Source: Gyrodactylus bullatarudis
Lineage: Eukaryota; Platyhelminthes; Monogenea; Gyrodactylidea; Gyrodactylidae
DNA length: 21,549 nucleotides
Reading direction: 5' to 3'
Assembly: GCA_012064415.1 (NCBI GenBank)
Contig: SSNU01000248.1
Span: 270,704-292,252, forward strand
This document shows positions 10,941-20,125 of this stretch, one piece after another; position 1 is the stretch's first letter; each line of letters opens with the position of its first letter. The notes beneath the pieces are model-generated. The model had not been told where the DNA came from, did not search any database, and was given only the letters and a program-made list of their open reading frames with translations. Position numbers and translations under genes: made by a program.

Positions 10941-11491
10941 TCATGTTTCACAAGTTAGTTAAAAAATTCTGAACTATTATTCTTTTAGCCAAGGAAATCA
11001 ATTCATAATATATTTACAATCTCGTTTATCTTATGACAGAAGCATAACCAGTTATTTTGGAGCGAAATTGTAAAATTACAATTCTATCATTTTGAATTTT
11101 GTAATTTTGGAAAATTTCATCTAAGTCTAATATTGTCGCCATCATTGTCGGATGTTCGATCATAAAAAATTTTGATTCTTAGATAGCTGAACTTCAACCA
11201 TAAACTTACTAGCAAGTAAAACTTTTCATCCTCTATTACAAAATTATTGATTTGTAATAGGATAATTTCTCACAAGTATTAAAAGCTTGAATGCAATTGA
11301 ATGTTGATAGTTTCTTTCAAAATACAATACTATTCTGAATCGAATCAACTTCCGGGGTGGAACACGGACTATGGAGAATATGTCTAAGCAATTATTATCA
11401 GCTTTTAAATTGCACATTCATTCATGAGTCTACATTTGAAAAGAAGCATTTACATTAAGTATAATCCCATCGTAAATAACTTGGCCCTGTC

Positions 11492-14400
11492 ATGTTGAAT
11501 TGTTTCCTAAAGTATATTTTCATCTGGCTTTTCGCATTATGCCTAGTGAATACCAGGGCAAGTGAAGAGGCACGTGAAGCCTGTCTTAAAGACTTGGCAG
11601 ATTTGAAGTCAACTGACTCCCTCAATGATGAACACATCCAAGAGATATCTAAAAAGTATGCCCTTCATTTTGAGGATTATGAAAATGAAAACTTTGAAGA
11701 GTTTTGTTCACCCGCAGAATTTGTGAGTTGATTCTCTCTTCATTTTCTTGTTTTATTTGTCAAATAGCAAACTCCAGCTTTCATAAAACCAAGAGGTTAG
11801 TTTAAAGTTTGAAGAATAGTTGATGGAAAATTAAAATATTTTACACAGTATGGACTGCCTCGATAATATCCATGACCATAATTAGTGCAGTAGGATTACT
11901 TGGGGTGGCTGTCGTTCCATTGGTTCAAAAGGCTTTCTTCAATAGTGTTATTCAGTACTTGGTGTCAGTTGCTGTTGGTACTCTGACAGGAGATGCTTTT
12001 CTACATTTAATGCCACATGTAAGTGACCTCATTCAAAAAGTAAAGCTAAAGAAGTAGAACAAGAAGATGAGAATTCACTTTTTTTCAAAACAAAACTCAA
12101 TATTCTTCTTTGAAAAGTCAGGAAAAATTAATTGTTTGAAATCCATGACGAAATGAGCCCTTGAGTTTTTTAAAATAAAAACAAATCAAGCTGTTTTTCG
12201 AAACTAAAATGGGATGAAGATTTTCTAAAATTCAGAAAATCAGTTCCACATACAGAAAATAATCAAAAAATCAAATTTGTCAAGTTCCTCTCAAATATTT
12301 GCTTCATGTGGAGGTTGAATTTTGATTTTCTCTTGAAAATTTTGTAGCTATAATCAGTTTCTTCTTTGATTGACCACGTTCTTCTCGCATCTCTCAACAC
12401 AAAGAACTTTGAAAATCTACTCAGACGACCAAGGCTTTTTACCATCCGAAAAACCTAGATTATTATTTAATGGAACATCTACACATTGATATTCCATATT
12501 AAGTTATCTGTCTAGTGTCATAAACAGCTGAAATAGAAACTCCGATAAAGTGTTTCATCGGGTGCGGGCATGTCGTCTCAGTTTGCTGAATTCCCTGCAC
12601 TATATATATATATAATAGATTTTTATTTAATTACAAGATTATATAAAAAAATTACAAAAATAATTGTGGTTATCTGGTATAAATTGATAAAGATGATTAC
12701 ATATCTGGTTTATTTTCATGTCTTTAAAAATGCATAAGTTAATCTGGAAGCGCGATCTAAGTGGTAGAATTGTGTGCAGTAGAATTGAAAATCCAGAGCC
12801 AGATCTGAGATTATATCTGGAGAGTTGATTTGGCGTTCGGTTACTGTAGAGGGATGCTGAGGCGGCAATTCTTCGAAGCCAAAGAGGGTGCATGTTTGAT
12901 AGTTCCAGGAGAGTTTTGTATGAGTGAGGTCCAAAGCAAGATCTGAGGTAGATAAATTGGATTCTTTCAAGTTTTTTTACTGGTTTTTTGGGGTATTTGA
13001 CATAGAAGTCCAGATCCGTAATCGAAATTAGGGAGAATAACTCCTTTGAACAAAGTGAGTCGGATTTTAGATGAGATAACAGCATTTACAGTTCATTGCT
13101 TTTAGTACGATAAAGGCACGGCCTTTGGTATTGAGTTTAGAGTCGTAGTTCAACCCCAGATCATTGACGGAGTTGACTATAGCTTGATTATAGGTTGGTT
13201 CAATAGGGATCTCGTTAGTAAGAGGCATGATTTTCGTTTTCGAGTGGTTAATCGATAGTCGATTTTTATTTCAGTCTCTTTCCACTGGAGGAGGTCATGA
13301 ACATGGGGAGCCAGATTCAGATGAACCCTGGTTGAATGATGAGAGAATTCAAATATTCAAAGCACTTGTTGCCTTGGGCGGCATTTACTTTTTCTTCTTG
13401 GCTGAAAAATTAGTTAGTACAATAACAGAGGAAAGAGTGGAAAAGAAGGCTGAAGAAGAGGAGAAATTGCGAATTGCACAGAATCCAAGAAAAAGTATTG
13501 CAGAGGGAAATTCTTCTGGTCGCAAGAACCTGCAGGTTCGCCGACCAAGCGGGCTAAGGAAACCTTCAATCTCCCTACATCCTCCAACTGATCATATTGG
13601 TGCGCTTAGAAGAGGTTCTAAAATGTTGGCTCCAATGGGAACGGAATGTGGCAGGTCGAGAGCTCTCTCAATCGTAGACGACTCCTTCATGACAGTTGGC
13701 CTAGGCTCAAGGGGTAAATATTAGTTTTTCTAAAATTATTATTTTAGCTTTGAAAAATATCGAAAACCTTCATCGATTTGCTGAGCAATCTGATGATAGC
13801 GGATCCGAAAATGCCTTCGAATCAGAATCCAAAGGAGGGGAACTATCTTTGTCTGTACCACAAGTCAATTTCAAGGATTCTAAAACAAAAGATAAAGAAA
13901 CTTCAGATAATAAGAAGGATAGCCATGGTCATTCTCATGAGGTAATCACTTGATATATTCTCTTGCAATCATCCAACGCTGTTTTGTGGTGTCCTTTTTA
14001 AAATAGATACCAAAAAAGAAGATAACTACATTCTTTTGGTTAATTATAACTATAATTCATTGCATATTGCATGTGTGAATACAATAAATAAAGAGACCCT
14101 ACAAAGTAGTTATCAACTAGAGTTAAATTTGGTTCGGCAAGTCACATTTGAGGCCTGGCTACATTTGGGACTTGGAAAATGTCGAGACCCGGGTCAGTTG
14201 AGCCTTTAAAGGGACTTTTAGCCCATTGAACTTTGTATTTTTATGAGGTATTTTTATGATAAATCTAAAAGCTGTTTAAAAACATTGTAGTAATAAAATT
14301 TATACCATCTGAAAGTAGGATAAATTAAAAGTAATGGCTATTTTATGAGATGTGTACGAACATCGGTTTTGAGCTGGGTCACTGAAGTCAAATTCTCTTT

Positions 14401-15385
14401 CCTGGTTAGTTAATTCAGTGAACCTTGTTTCAATTAATGAGAAGCCAGAATTTTTATCCATCATGATGAATAGAATTTTTTTAATTACCAGATAAAGTTC
14501 ATAGACTGCAATGCAGATCATGATGAATAAAAATTCTGGCTTCTCATTGGTTGAAACAAGGGTCACTGAATTAACTAATCAGGAAAGAGAATTTCAAAAA
14601 TTTCAGAAAACCTGAAAAATAAATTGACCATAGACAAAATTCGTAGTTTTTGAACATTTCGTATGAGTAAAGTATTGATCAGAAAACTTGTCCGTTTTTT
14701 ACAGTTCGAAATCACGATTTCAGAATCAAATTTATATCTTTGTTCAAATTAATTTATACATAACTAACAAGTATTGAGTTCATTAAATTTTATAACTTAT
14801 TACACAGGTTCCAGACAGTATCTTATCTGTAGCTTGGATGGTTATCCTTGGAGATGGTCTGCACAATTTTACTGATGGCCTCGCAATCGGAGCTGCCTTT
14901 GCCAAATCAATTACTGGTGGAATAAGTACCTCAGTAGCAGTATTTTGTCATGAGCTACCTCATGAATTGGGCGATTTTGCTGTCCTGTTAAAGACAGGAA
15001 TGGGCATTCGAAAAGCAATGTACTTTAATATTGTCAGTTCTGTTCTGGGTTTCATCGGTATGATAATCGGAACATTTCTCGGAACCATAGAGGGAATAAA
15101 TACTTGGATATTTCTTTTCACTGCTGGAACTTTTATTTACATTGCCTTAGTTGATATGGTAATTTTTACATTATTTGTTTAACTTGTTTGTTCTGTGATA
15201 ACAAAAAGAAAGGATATTAATCTCTTTTTTTCATGCAGCTACCTCAATTAACTGGATATGAAATACGCGTCGATGAAAATAGACTCGTCCTCTTTATCAT
15301 ACAGAACATGGGCTTCATGACTGGAGTCGGTATAATGCTGATAATTGCCCTATTCGAAGAACAGATGTTGACAATGTTGGGATAA
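11492..15385 (+). CDS. ZIP family zinc/metal transporter, LIV-1 subfamily (SLC39A), 7 exons, 519 aa
   Basis: Imports Zn2+ or related divalent metals into the cytosol. Exons: 11492-11722, 11768-11795, 11849-12018, 13275-13713, 13748-13941, 14808-15158, 15239-15385. All junctions are GT..AG and in phase, and TAA is at 15383-15385. A signal peptide (residues 1-24, hydrophobic IFIWLFALCLV) leads a short ectodomain ending in CSPAEF, the family's pre-TM1 motif. TM1-2 contain TLTGDAFLHLMPH. TM3 (about 170-190) is followed by a Ser/Lys/Glu-rich loop of roughly 165 residues ending in DSHGHSHE. TM4 carries HNFTDGLAIGAAF (His373, Asp377) and TM5 HELPHELGD (His402-Asp410), the binuclear metal site. TM7 ends in ALVDM, and TM8 carries QNMGF. 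HELPHE (not EELPHE as in ZIP8/14) favours the ZIP4/5/6/10/12 group; ZIP6/10 (fly foi) looks closest from memory, but the ectodomain lacks a His-rich stretch. Confidence 0.95.
12601..13268 (-). pseudogene. Non-LTR retrotransposon (LINE) relic: C-terminal end of the reverse-transcriptase ORF
   Basis: Read on the minus strand, three successive frames give a typical LINE RT C-terminal region: NRLSINHSKTKIM then VNSVNDLGLNYDSKL (13268-13100), KIRLTLFKGVILPNFDYGSG (about 13066-13005), and KKLERIQFIYLRSCFG followed by SYKTLLELSNMHPL (about 12985-12870). The last frame stays open to a stop at 12639. There are at least two frameshifts, one near 13090 and one at a run of seven A near 12980, so the element is dead. 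After the stop come A/T-rich sequence with AAATAAA and a (TA)n tail, a common LINE 3' end. The catalytic RT core and endonuclease are absent, as in a 5'-truncated insertion. The clade is not assignable by eye. Confidence 0.8.
12602..12614. repeat. (TA)n microsatellite at the LINE 3' end
   Basis: A short TATATATATATAT tract lies at the downstream (minus-strand) end of the LINE relic, just beyond its A-rich 3' untranslated segment. Simple-repeat tails are common at LINE insertion ends, which marks this as the probable 3' boundary. Confidence 0.6.
13942..14807 (+). other. Intron 5 of the ZIP gene, hosting a foldback element
   Basis: This 866-nt intron runs from GTAATC (13942) to TATTACACAG (14807). 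It contains the 205-bp inverted-repeat element at 14390-14594. The preceding stretch at about 14140-14240 is relatively GC-rich (CGAGACCCGGGTCAG) compared with its surroundings and may belong to the same or another insertion. No open frame here is supported. Confidence 0.8.
14390..14594. repeat. Foldback/MITE-like element with 77-bp inverted arms
   Basis: Arms at 14390-14466 and 14518-14594 are inverse complements with 5 mismatches in 77 by direct comparison, separated by a 51-nt spacer. The outer ends read AAATTCTCTTTCC and GGAAAGAGAATTT; the inner ends read CATCATGA and TCATGATG. No protein is encoded. As pre-mRNA it would form a long hairpin inside ZIP intron 5. I could not identify a clear target-site duplication, so the superfamily is undetermined. 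Confidence 0.85.
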
Positions 15386-15474
15386 CCAAGTTATATGATT
15401 TTATCGAAAAATATTTTACACGGTCTTGGGTTAAAAAAAGAGGAAACTAGGATTATTTGCATTATTGATTGAAT

Positions 15475-15480
15475 ATTAAA
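15475..15480 (+). promoter_or_regulatory. Probable poly(A) signal of the ZIP gene (ATTAAA)
   Basis: The common variant hexamer ATTAAA lies about 90 nt after the TAA stop at 15383-15385. It is the first good candidate downstream, but such hexamers are frequent in AT-rich DNA. Confidence 0.4.
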
Positions 15481-16689
15481 TACATTCTCTTTATTCATAA
15501 CTTTATGATGCTTCGATTTAGCCGTTAATCTGACCCTAAGACAAACATGCCATATACAACTTCGCTATTTTGTTTTCAGAAAATAAGACAATTAACCTTT
15601 CATAGAATCTGTGCTTTCAAAAAGTTTTTTAAAAAATTCGAAATTGAAGCCACATGTTTAAAAAATTTATCATCATCAAACCCCAGTGAAGATTAGGGAA
15701 AATCTACGTTTGGGTCGAATAGTACGAAAAATACTATAAAATATATAACACCCTTTTTATCTTTTATTTCATTGGTGTAACATAAATATTGTTTATCTAG
15801 GAACTTCACTTCAAATTCTTAGTATGTGACTGCTGTATTAAATTGAGTTGTAATTGTAATGAATGCTTTACCCAAATTTCGTGCCACATTTTTTATTCCT
15901 CCAATCTACCTACTAGAAGTTAATAACTACTAGTTATGGAAAACCAGAAACTAACAAAATTCAGAATCTGAATTTTTTCGATTAAATCCACTTTTACTAA
16001 TACAGTTTGTAGAACTTTCGCCAACGGCACTCTTTTTTAATGCTGATCTATTCAACCGCGATCACATTGAAATTGATTAATCAATAGTCCTATTATGAAG
16101 CTTAAGTCATCTCCTTTAGATTGATTGAGGAATTTTTCCATCAAATCTGATTTAGAATTCCTTATTTCTTTTGTAATTTAACTTATAATTACGGCTAAAA
16201 CTAGAATAATGGGGAAATTTACTTATGTCAGTCTTTTTCTTAAAAATATTTCTTGAATTTCTTTTATTTAGTGTCTTACAATTTCAGAAACTAATATAAA
16301 AATTAAATATTCGAAACTGATAATAATTTCCGAATCAGCTGTTCAAAATTCAACCTAATAGAAATTTTGAGTTGTTGTGATTTATACAGAAATTCTCGAT
16401 GAATTTGGGAATTCATGATAGTAAAAAAAACTCATCTCTTCATCAGAATTTTCTAAGGATTCTTCGGCAACCCATTCAAAAAATTTGATTTAAGGAAAAA
16501 ATTGAAAAAAAAATTCTTGAAAAATTTTGGAGACATTTCAAATTCGAGCTTGGGCGGTTTTTTCAACTTAAGTTGAAAATTTTTGTTGATTTCAAGGTGT
16601 GAGAGGAGTCAAACGTTATTTTTCTCGATCATCAAACATTATTAAAATAAATTAATTGAAAAAGCTTTGAATTATGAAAGCTAAATATT

Positions 16690-16695
16690 TTTATT
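16690..16695 (-). promoter_or_regulatory. Probable poly(A) signal of the LRR-like gene (AATAAA)
   Basis: AATAAA on the minus strand, about 42 nt beyond the stop codon at 16737-16739, is at a fitting distance for a short 3' untranslated region. Confidence 0.45.
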
Positions 16696-16736
16696 TTCTT
16701 GATCTGTGATCAGTGATCACCCATGTGAAGAACATA

Positions 16737-18155
16737 TCAACTAATTATAAAGGGGCAAATTGTCATTAGAATGAGTGAAAAGATTATTTGAATTCTCGGG
16801 TTATAATCAAGCGTAGAGGCGGAAGTGTCCTTCTCACATGCCAGAGCACATTCCCTCTCAAAGTCAAAGCCCTCTGCTTTGATTTGAATCTTTTTTGGCA
16901 TTTGGCAAAAGTTCTTCTCTTCGTTCTCCATGGGGCATGTTATTTGTTTACATTCAAAGTTCAATGTAGGATTCTCTTTCGCATATTGAGTCATTGCTTC
17001 GATGAGATTTTTCTTGCAATTTTCTACACTTATTCGTGTTACCCTCAAATTAGGCAGTCTTCCCTTTATCTTGGTAAATTCATCGAGATTGACGTCACCC
17101 CGGACATTCTCATAAATCAACTCTTGTACAGTGTCAAAGTTTATATCGTCAGGAAATTGGTTTTCTTGGTTGAGTTGAAGATTGAAAAATCTGACAGATG
17201 TAGCATTCAAGACTTGGACCTTCTCAAAGGGCTTAATATCCTGCAACAGCTTGGATTTGTGCTTTCCAAAAGTGATATGCTGAGTATTCATAGAACAATT
17301 ACGACAGGTTAGAATTTCTGGGCATGAATGGAGAAAATTTGAGGATGTATCTGATAAGACAACGGTGCGTACATCTTGAGCATTCAAATTCTCACAGGCA
17401 GGAGAAACTTTTAAAGGATATAGACCAGTCAGATAGAAACGATTCAATGATGGAAGGTTGTACAGGAAATTCATAGGAAGAGCATCATATTCTTTAAATG
17501 ACATATATATGCTGATATGTTCGAGATAGTGTAGATTCGATAAGAAATGCTGAAACCTTGGGAACTTGTACATGGATGTTTCATACTTTTTGATCAGAGG
17601 GGCGTATAATTGAACTTTATCGGGGTTATTTTTCACAAGATCTTCATTCTTTGAACTCATAACACTAATAATATTGTCACTACAGCGAAAGCTCAGACTT
17701 TCCAATTTTGGAAAGTAGGCCGAGTTCCAAATGCGATCACAGCAGAAACCGTGAACTTTGAGATCTTTCAAATAAGGATGTGTCTCTTCATGACCGTGGA
17801 GCATTATTTCTTGGTTTTTTTCTCGTTGCTCGCGTGAGAACAACTCAAGAATCTCCAACTCGGCTAGTTCATCTTCAAAATTTAAATCTCTAAACGGACA
17901 ACCAGCTGAGGTAATTTTCAGACTTTTCAAATGCTTCAACTTCCTGCCAAACTCCTTAAAAGATATTGGATTGCATTGACTGTTCTTTAAGACCAAGGTT
18001 AAATTCGTCATCAGCTCATGATTCTTCGGGAGATATTCGAAAAAGTCTTTGACACATTCAACTTCACAAATGAAATTCTGAAAGTCATAACTTGAGCATG
18101 CATCAATTCGACTCAAGGATATAGCCAGGAAGAGATTCCAGATCAGAATTTTCAT
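16737..18155 (-). CDS. Secreted or membrane-anchored LRR-like protein, 472 aa, single exon
   Basis: Intact 473-codon frame. Residues 1-19 form a signal peptide (ILIWNLFLAISL core, likely cleavage at IDA|C). The mature N-terminus is Cys-rich (Cys20, 30, 34, 61), resembling an LRR N-terminal cap. Irregular leucine-rich segments follow: LKHLKSLKIT, ELAELEILELF, FPKLESLSF, LHYLEHISIY, LPSLNRFYLTG, VRTVVLSDT, VQELIYENV, LPNLRVTRIS. A second Cys cluster lies near the C-terminus (CKQITCP, NFCQMP, ECALACE), followed by a Ser/Thr-rich stretch and a terminal hydrophobic tail (IQIIFSLILMTICPFIIS) with no cytosolic part, which suggests a GPI anchor or tail membrane segment. NLT at Asn51 is a possible N-glycosylation site. 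I recognise no specific orthologue. The absence of introns is unlike the two neighbouring genes and could reflect retroposition or a lineage-specific family. Binding partner unknown. Confidence 0.85.
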   Translation of the reverse strand: MKILIWNLFLAISLSRIDACSSYDFQNFICEVECVKDFFEYLPKNHELMTNLTLVLKNSQCNPISFKEFGRKLKHLKSLKITSAGCPFRDLNFEDELAELEILELFSREQREKNQEIMLHGHEETHPYLKDLKVHGFCCDRIWNSAYFPKLESLSFRCSDNIISVMSSKNEDLVKNNPDKVQLYAPLIKKYETSMYKFPRFQHFLSNLHYLEHISIYMSFKEYDALPMNFLYNLPSLNRFYLTGLYPLKVSPACENLNAQDVRTVVLSDTSSNFLHSCPEILTCRNCSMNTQHITFGKHKSKLLQDIKPFEKVQVLNATSVRFFNLQLNQENQFPDDINFDTVQELIYENVRGDVNLDEFTKIKGRLPNLRVTRISVENCKKNLIEAMTQYAKENPTLNFECKQITCPMENEEKNFCQMPKKIQIKAEGFDFERECALACEKDTSASTLDYNPRIQIIFSLILMTICPFIIS

Positions 18156-19478
18156 CGTCTTTTTTTCTCAACTATAGAATTTCCTGATGAAATTTTATGT
18201 TATTTATCAACTTTATCTGACCAATGAGATGAATGGGATAGATTATTCAAATCTTTTCAACATCTTGTGGAAAAAATCTTCAAAAACTAAGGAGGAAAAA
18301 ATAAATCTGTTGAGATATAAAAATAGTAACAGGTCTTTTCTGCATTCAAATTGGTGAAATACATAATAGATGTATTTATATTGTGTTAGATGATGATCTG
18401 TTAGCATATCGATATTGAATTTTCAGCGAAAAAATATAGACAATGTCTGAATGCAAGATGTGTAGGATAATCCAAGACATATGCTAGAATGACTGATTTC
18501 CCTGACTGAAAAATTTACCTTCTTCTTAACGAATGACTAGGTTTATTTTGAATACAAATATAAGAATTAATTTCATTTGAGCTTTCTCAGAAAGGAGTAG
18601 AATTCCTAAATTCATGATCCCTTTGGATCGAAATTTCAGAGATGATAAAATTCATGTAACTGAATAGTTAATTTAGAACAATGTATATCTTTTATGCATG
18701 AAATTATTATGCAAATCCATCAAGTGTCTCTTGAAAATGGGAGAAATCCTAACTCCATTTTAACCTTAAATCTTCAATATCTAAGTTGTTTTGTAATCAG
18801 ATTGAACGAAATTTATGAGATATCCCTTTTGACATTTACTGAGTGTTCGTGGCAATCAATTTTCCAAATAGATCCTCTCTAACGAAACTTCTCTTTAAAT
18901 TACTCATCAGTAGATGAGAATTTTATTATGAATCAGACCCTGATGTGAAAATTTAATAAAAATTTAACGTTGTTCGCATGCTACCTGATTTCTGGCTTGT
19001 GAACAGCGTTATAGTTAATCTATGCCGAACAGCTCCCTGAAGAACAACTCGATTCAAAATTTTGACCAGAAATTTTTAAATTTTTTCATCATTCCATTTT
19101 AAGAGATTCTTTGAGAGAACCTAACTTTCTTCGTCAGAGCTTAGCTTATGATATACAATTAATGATAATATATTTATTTAACAAATCATATTTATAAACA
19201 TTAAATAATTCTTCAGGTTATATTATAGCGTTTTTTAATTTCTTTTTTGAATTCCATTATGTTGAAGATTTCAAAAATATTTTTGCATCTATTAAAAATG
19301 GCAAGCTTTTTCATTTGACCAAATTCTGGTGTATTATTGCGTAATCCTTGTCGATTGGAATAGACTAGACTAAATTTTTTAATTCTCTCCTTTGTCTTAA
19401 ACAAATTTTAGACAATTTCAGGTCTGTTTAGAATGTGAATGAATTAATATATACTTTAGAATCAAATGTTACCACTTT
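18156..19478. other. Intergenic, AT-rich; no supported gene
   Basis: Region upstream of the LRR-like gene. On the minus strand an ATTGG (inverted CCAAT, 18221-18225) and an A/T-rich GATAAATAACATAAA (18199-18213) lie 40-70 nt before the start codon and could be promoter elements, but this is weak. A short repeat copy lies at 18994-19067. Small open frames at 18694-18882 (plus) and 19213-19404 (minus) have no recognisable features and low-complexity composition. Confidence 0.6.
18994..19067. repeat. Short dispersed repeat copy 2 (intergenic)
   Basis: Counterpart of the repeat in RME-8 intron 20. The best core is around GAACAGCTCCCTGAAGAAC, with flanking similarity on both sides (GTGAACA upstream, GATTCAAAATTTTGA downstream). 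No open frame is associated with it. Confidence 0.55.
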
Positions 19479-19580
19479 TTATTTCGTAAAACCTCCGTTA
19501 TTTAAAACAACACTCAGAAATCTTCTCGGCATCGATTTCTTAAGACTTTCAATAATGTCGTCATCAATTGATTTCCAGTC
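19479..19580 (-). pseudogene. Tail of a Tc1/mariner-type transposase
   Basis: The minus-strand frame reads DWKSIDDDIIESLKKSMPRR, then FLSVVLNNGGFTK and a stop at 19479. This matches the extreme C-terminus of Tc1-like DDE transposases (W-x-x-I-...-SMPRRL-x-x-V-I-x-x-x-G-x-x-T-K). An in-frame TAA lies immediately upstream (19583-19581) and no DDE catalytic residues are found before it, so only about 33 codons remain. It is a dead fragment. Terminal inverted repeats were not identified. Confidence 0.75.
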
Positions 19581-19604
19581 TTAAAGAATTTTTAAAACCA
19601 ATTC

Positions 19605-19862
19605 GTGCCTGTTGAGAAATATTCTCCCATTCTCGTATACTTTTCGCGTCAAAATATATATTTAATGTATCACTACGTAAATAAAATTACTATACTCGAA
19701 TCAGAAGATCAAAACGGGGTCTCAGCCAAGACTATAATCAAGTACAGAAAAATATTCGATGAAAGGATTCTCTCACACAAAGGAAACGCAGATTTGATAG
19801 GAGTCGTTATGACATTTCAAATTGACGAGTCACACCTATACAAAATAATATATCATAGATAA
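19605..19862 (+). pseudogene. Merlin/IS1016-like (ISXO2-type) DDE transposase fragment
   Basis: The C-terminal part of this 85-codon frame reads NGVSAKTIIKYRKIFDERIL and then VVMTFQIDESHLYKIIYHR. The pattern (V-S-x-x-T-I-x-x-[WY]-x-x-[FI], about 25 residues, then [VQ]-IDES-x-x-x-[KR]-x-x-Y-x-R) is typical of Merlin/ISXO2-like transposases. There IDES carries the first catalytic Asp and is followed by KYNRGR. Here a TAA (19860-19862) replaces the Gly codon of that motif, and a residual R-V follows before more stops. The remaining catalytic residues are missing, so the copy is dead. The start codon is arbitrary. Identification rests on short motifs remembered from the family; a related DDE superfamily is possible. 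Confidence 0.55.
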
Positions 19863-19921
19863 CGGGTATCAACCTGAGATATTAACAATTTTTAGTCATG
19901 AATTTTAGCATGAATGATAAT

Positions 19922-20125
19922 TATTAGGGTGATACAAAATTTTATTTTCCACGAACAATGTTCTATGCCTTAATCAAAAATTGATGTTTTAACCATTTTT
20001 GAAAGTCAAAATGAAAATTTTTCATGTTCTGATATACAAAAATCCCATTTTCTCTAAAATCCTAAAAATTTATTTTTTCTTTCAACATGTAAAAAAAGAT
20101 TAAATTTTAAAATATACGCTCGTTT
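19922..20125. repeat. Dispersed repeat copy B, directly upstream of the Penelope-like frame
   Basis: Reverse-complement partner of the repeat in RME-8 intron 11. It starts sharply at TTAGGGTGATACAAAATTTT and stays clearly similar to about 20095, more weakly to about 20125, some 25 bp before the open Penelope-like frame. The copy at 5925-6122 has no Penelope sequence beside it. The repeat is therefore probably independent of that element, or else a shared terminal portion of it. Confidence 0.75.

Larger units (their letters stand above)
9243..11491. other. Divergent intergenic region between RME-8 and the ZIP gene
   Basis: The start codons of RME-8 (minus, 9242) and the ZIP gene (plus, 11492) face away from each other, so both promoters must lie in these 2.2 kb unless distant untranslated exons exist. 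I see no supported open frame, RNA gene or convincing TATA/initiator pair. The middle holds two imperfect inverted-repeat structures (about 9886-10365 and 10508-10940) and A/T-rich simple runs such as ATAATAATAATAA near 10365-10394. Confidence 0.7.
12019..13274 (+). other. Intron 3 of the ZIP gene, hosting a LINE relic
   Basis: This 1,256-nt intron runs from GTAAGT (12019) to TTTATTTCAG (13274). Its 5' third (12019-12600) has no recognisable content. The 3' half is filled by a minus-strand retrotransposon relic (about 12601-13268) bounded by a (TA)n tract at 12602-12614. The acceptor pyrimidine tract overlaps the relic's reading frame. Confidence 0.8.
15386..16736. other. Convergent intergenic region between ZIP and the LRR-like gene
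   Basis: The 3' ends of the two genes face each other here. The region is AT-rich and holds no supported gene. It contains the likely poly(A) signals of both genes (15475-15480 plus; 16690-16695 minus) and a perfect 20-bp palindrome, TTTTCAACTTAAGTTGAAAA, at 16560-16579. Confidence 0.7.

Noticed and set aside
12716..12970. Minus-strand open frame of 84 codons
   Set aside because: Alternative frame of the LINE relic; the family motifs are in the overlapping frame that ends at 12639.
14300..14566. Minus-strand open frame of 88 codons
   Set aside because: It spans the foldback element in ZIP intron 5, and its two ends encode related sequence only because the arms are inverted copies.
16560..16579. 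Perfect 20-bp palindrome TTTTCAACTTAAGTTGAAAA
   Set aside because: Striking, but isolated in AT-rich intergenic DNA with no partner or known site; kept only as a note.
16788..17312. Plus-strand open frame of 174 codons
   Set aside because: Lies entirely antisense to the signal-peptide-bearing LRR-like gene; no domain recognised.
19213..19404. Minus-strand open frame of 63 codons next to the Tc1 tail
   Set aside because: Lys/Ile/Asn-rich with no transposase motif; it does not resemble the part of a Tc1 transposase expected there.
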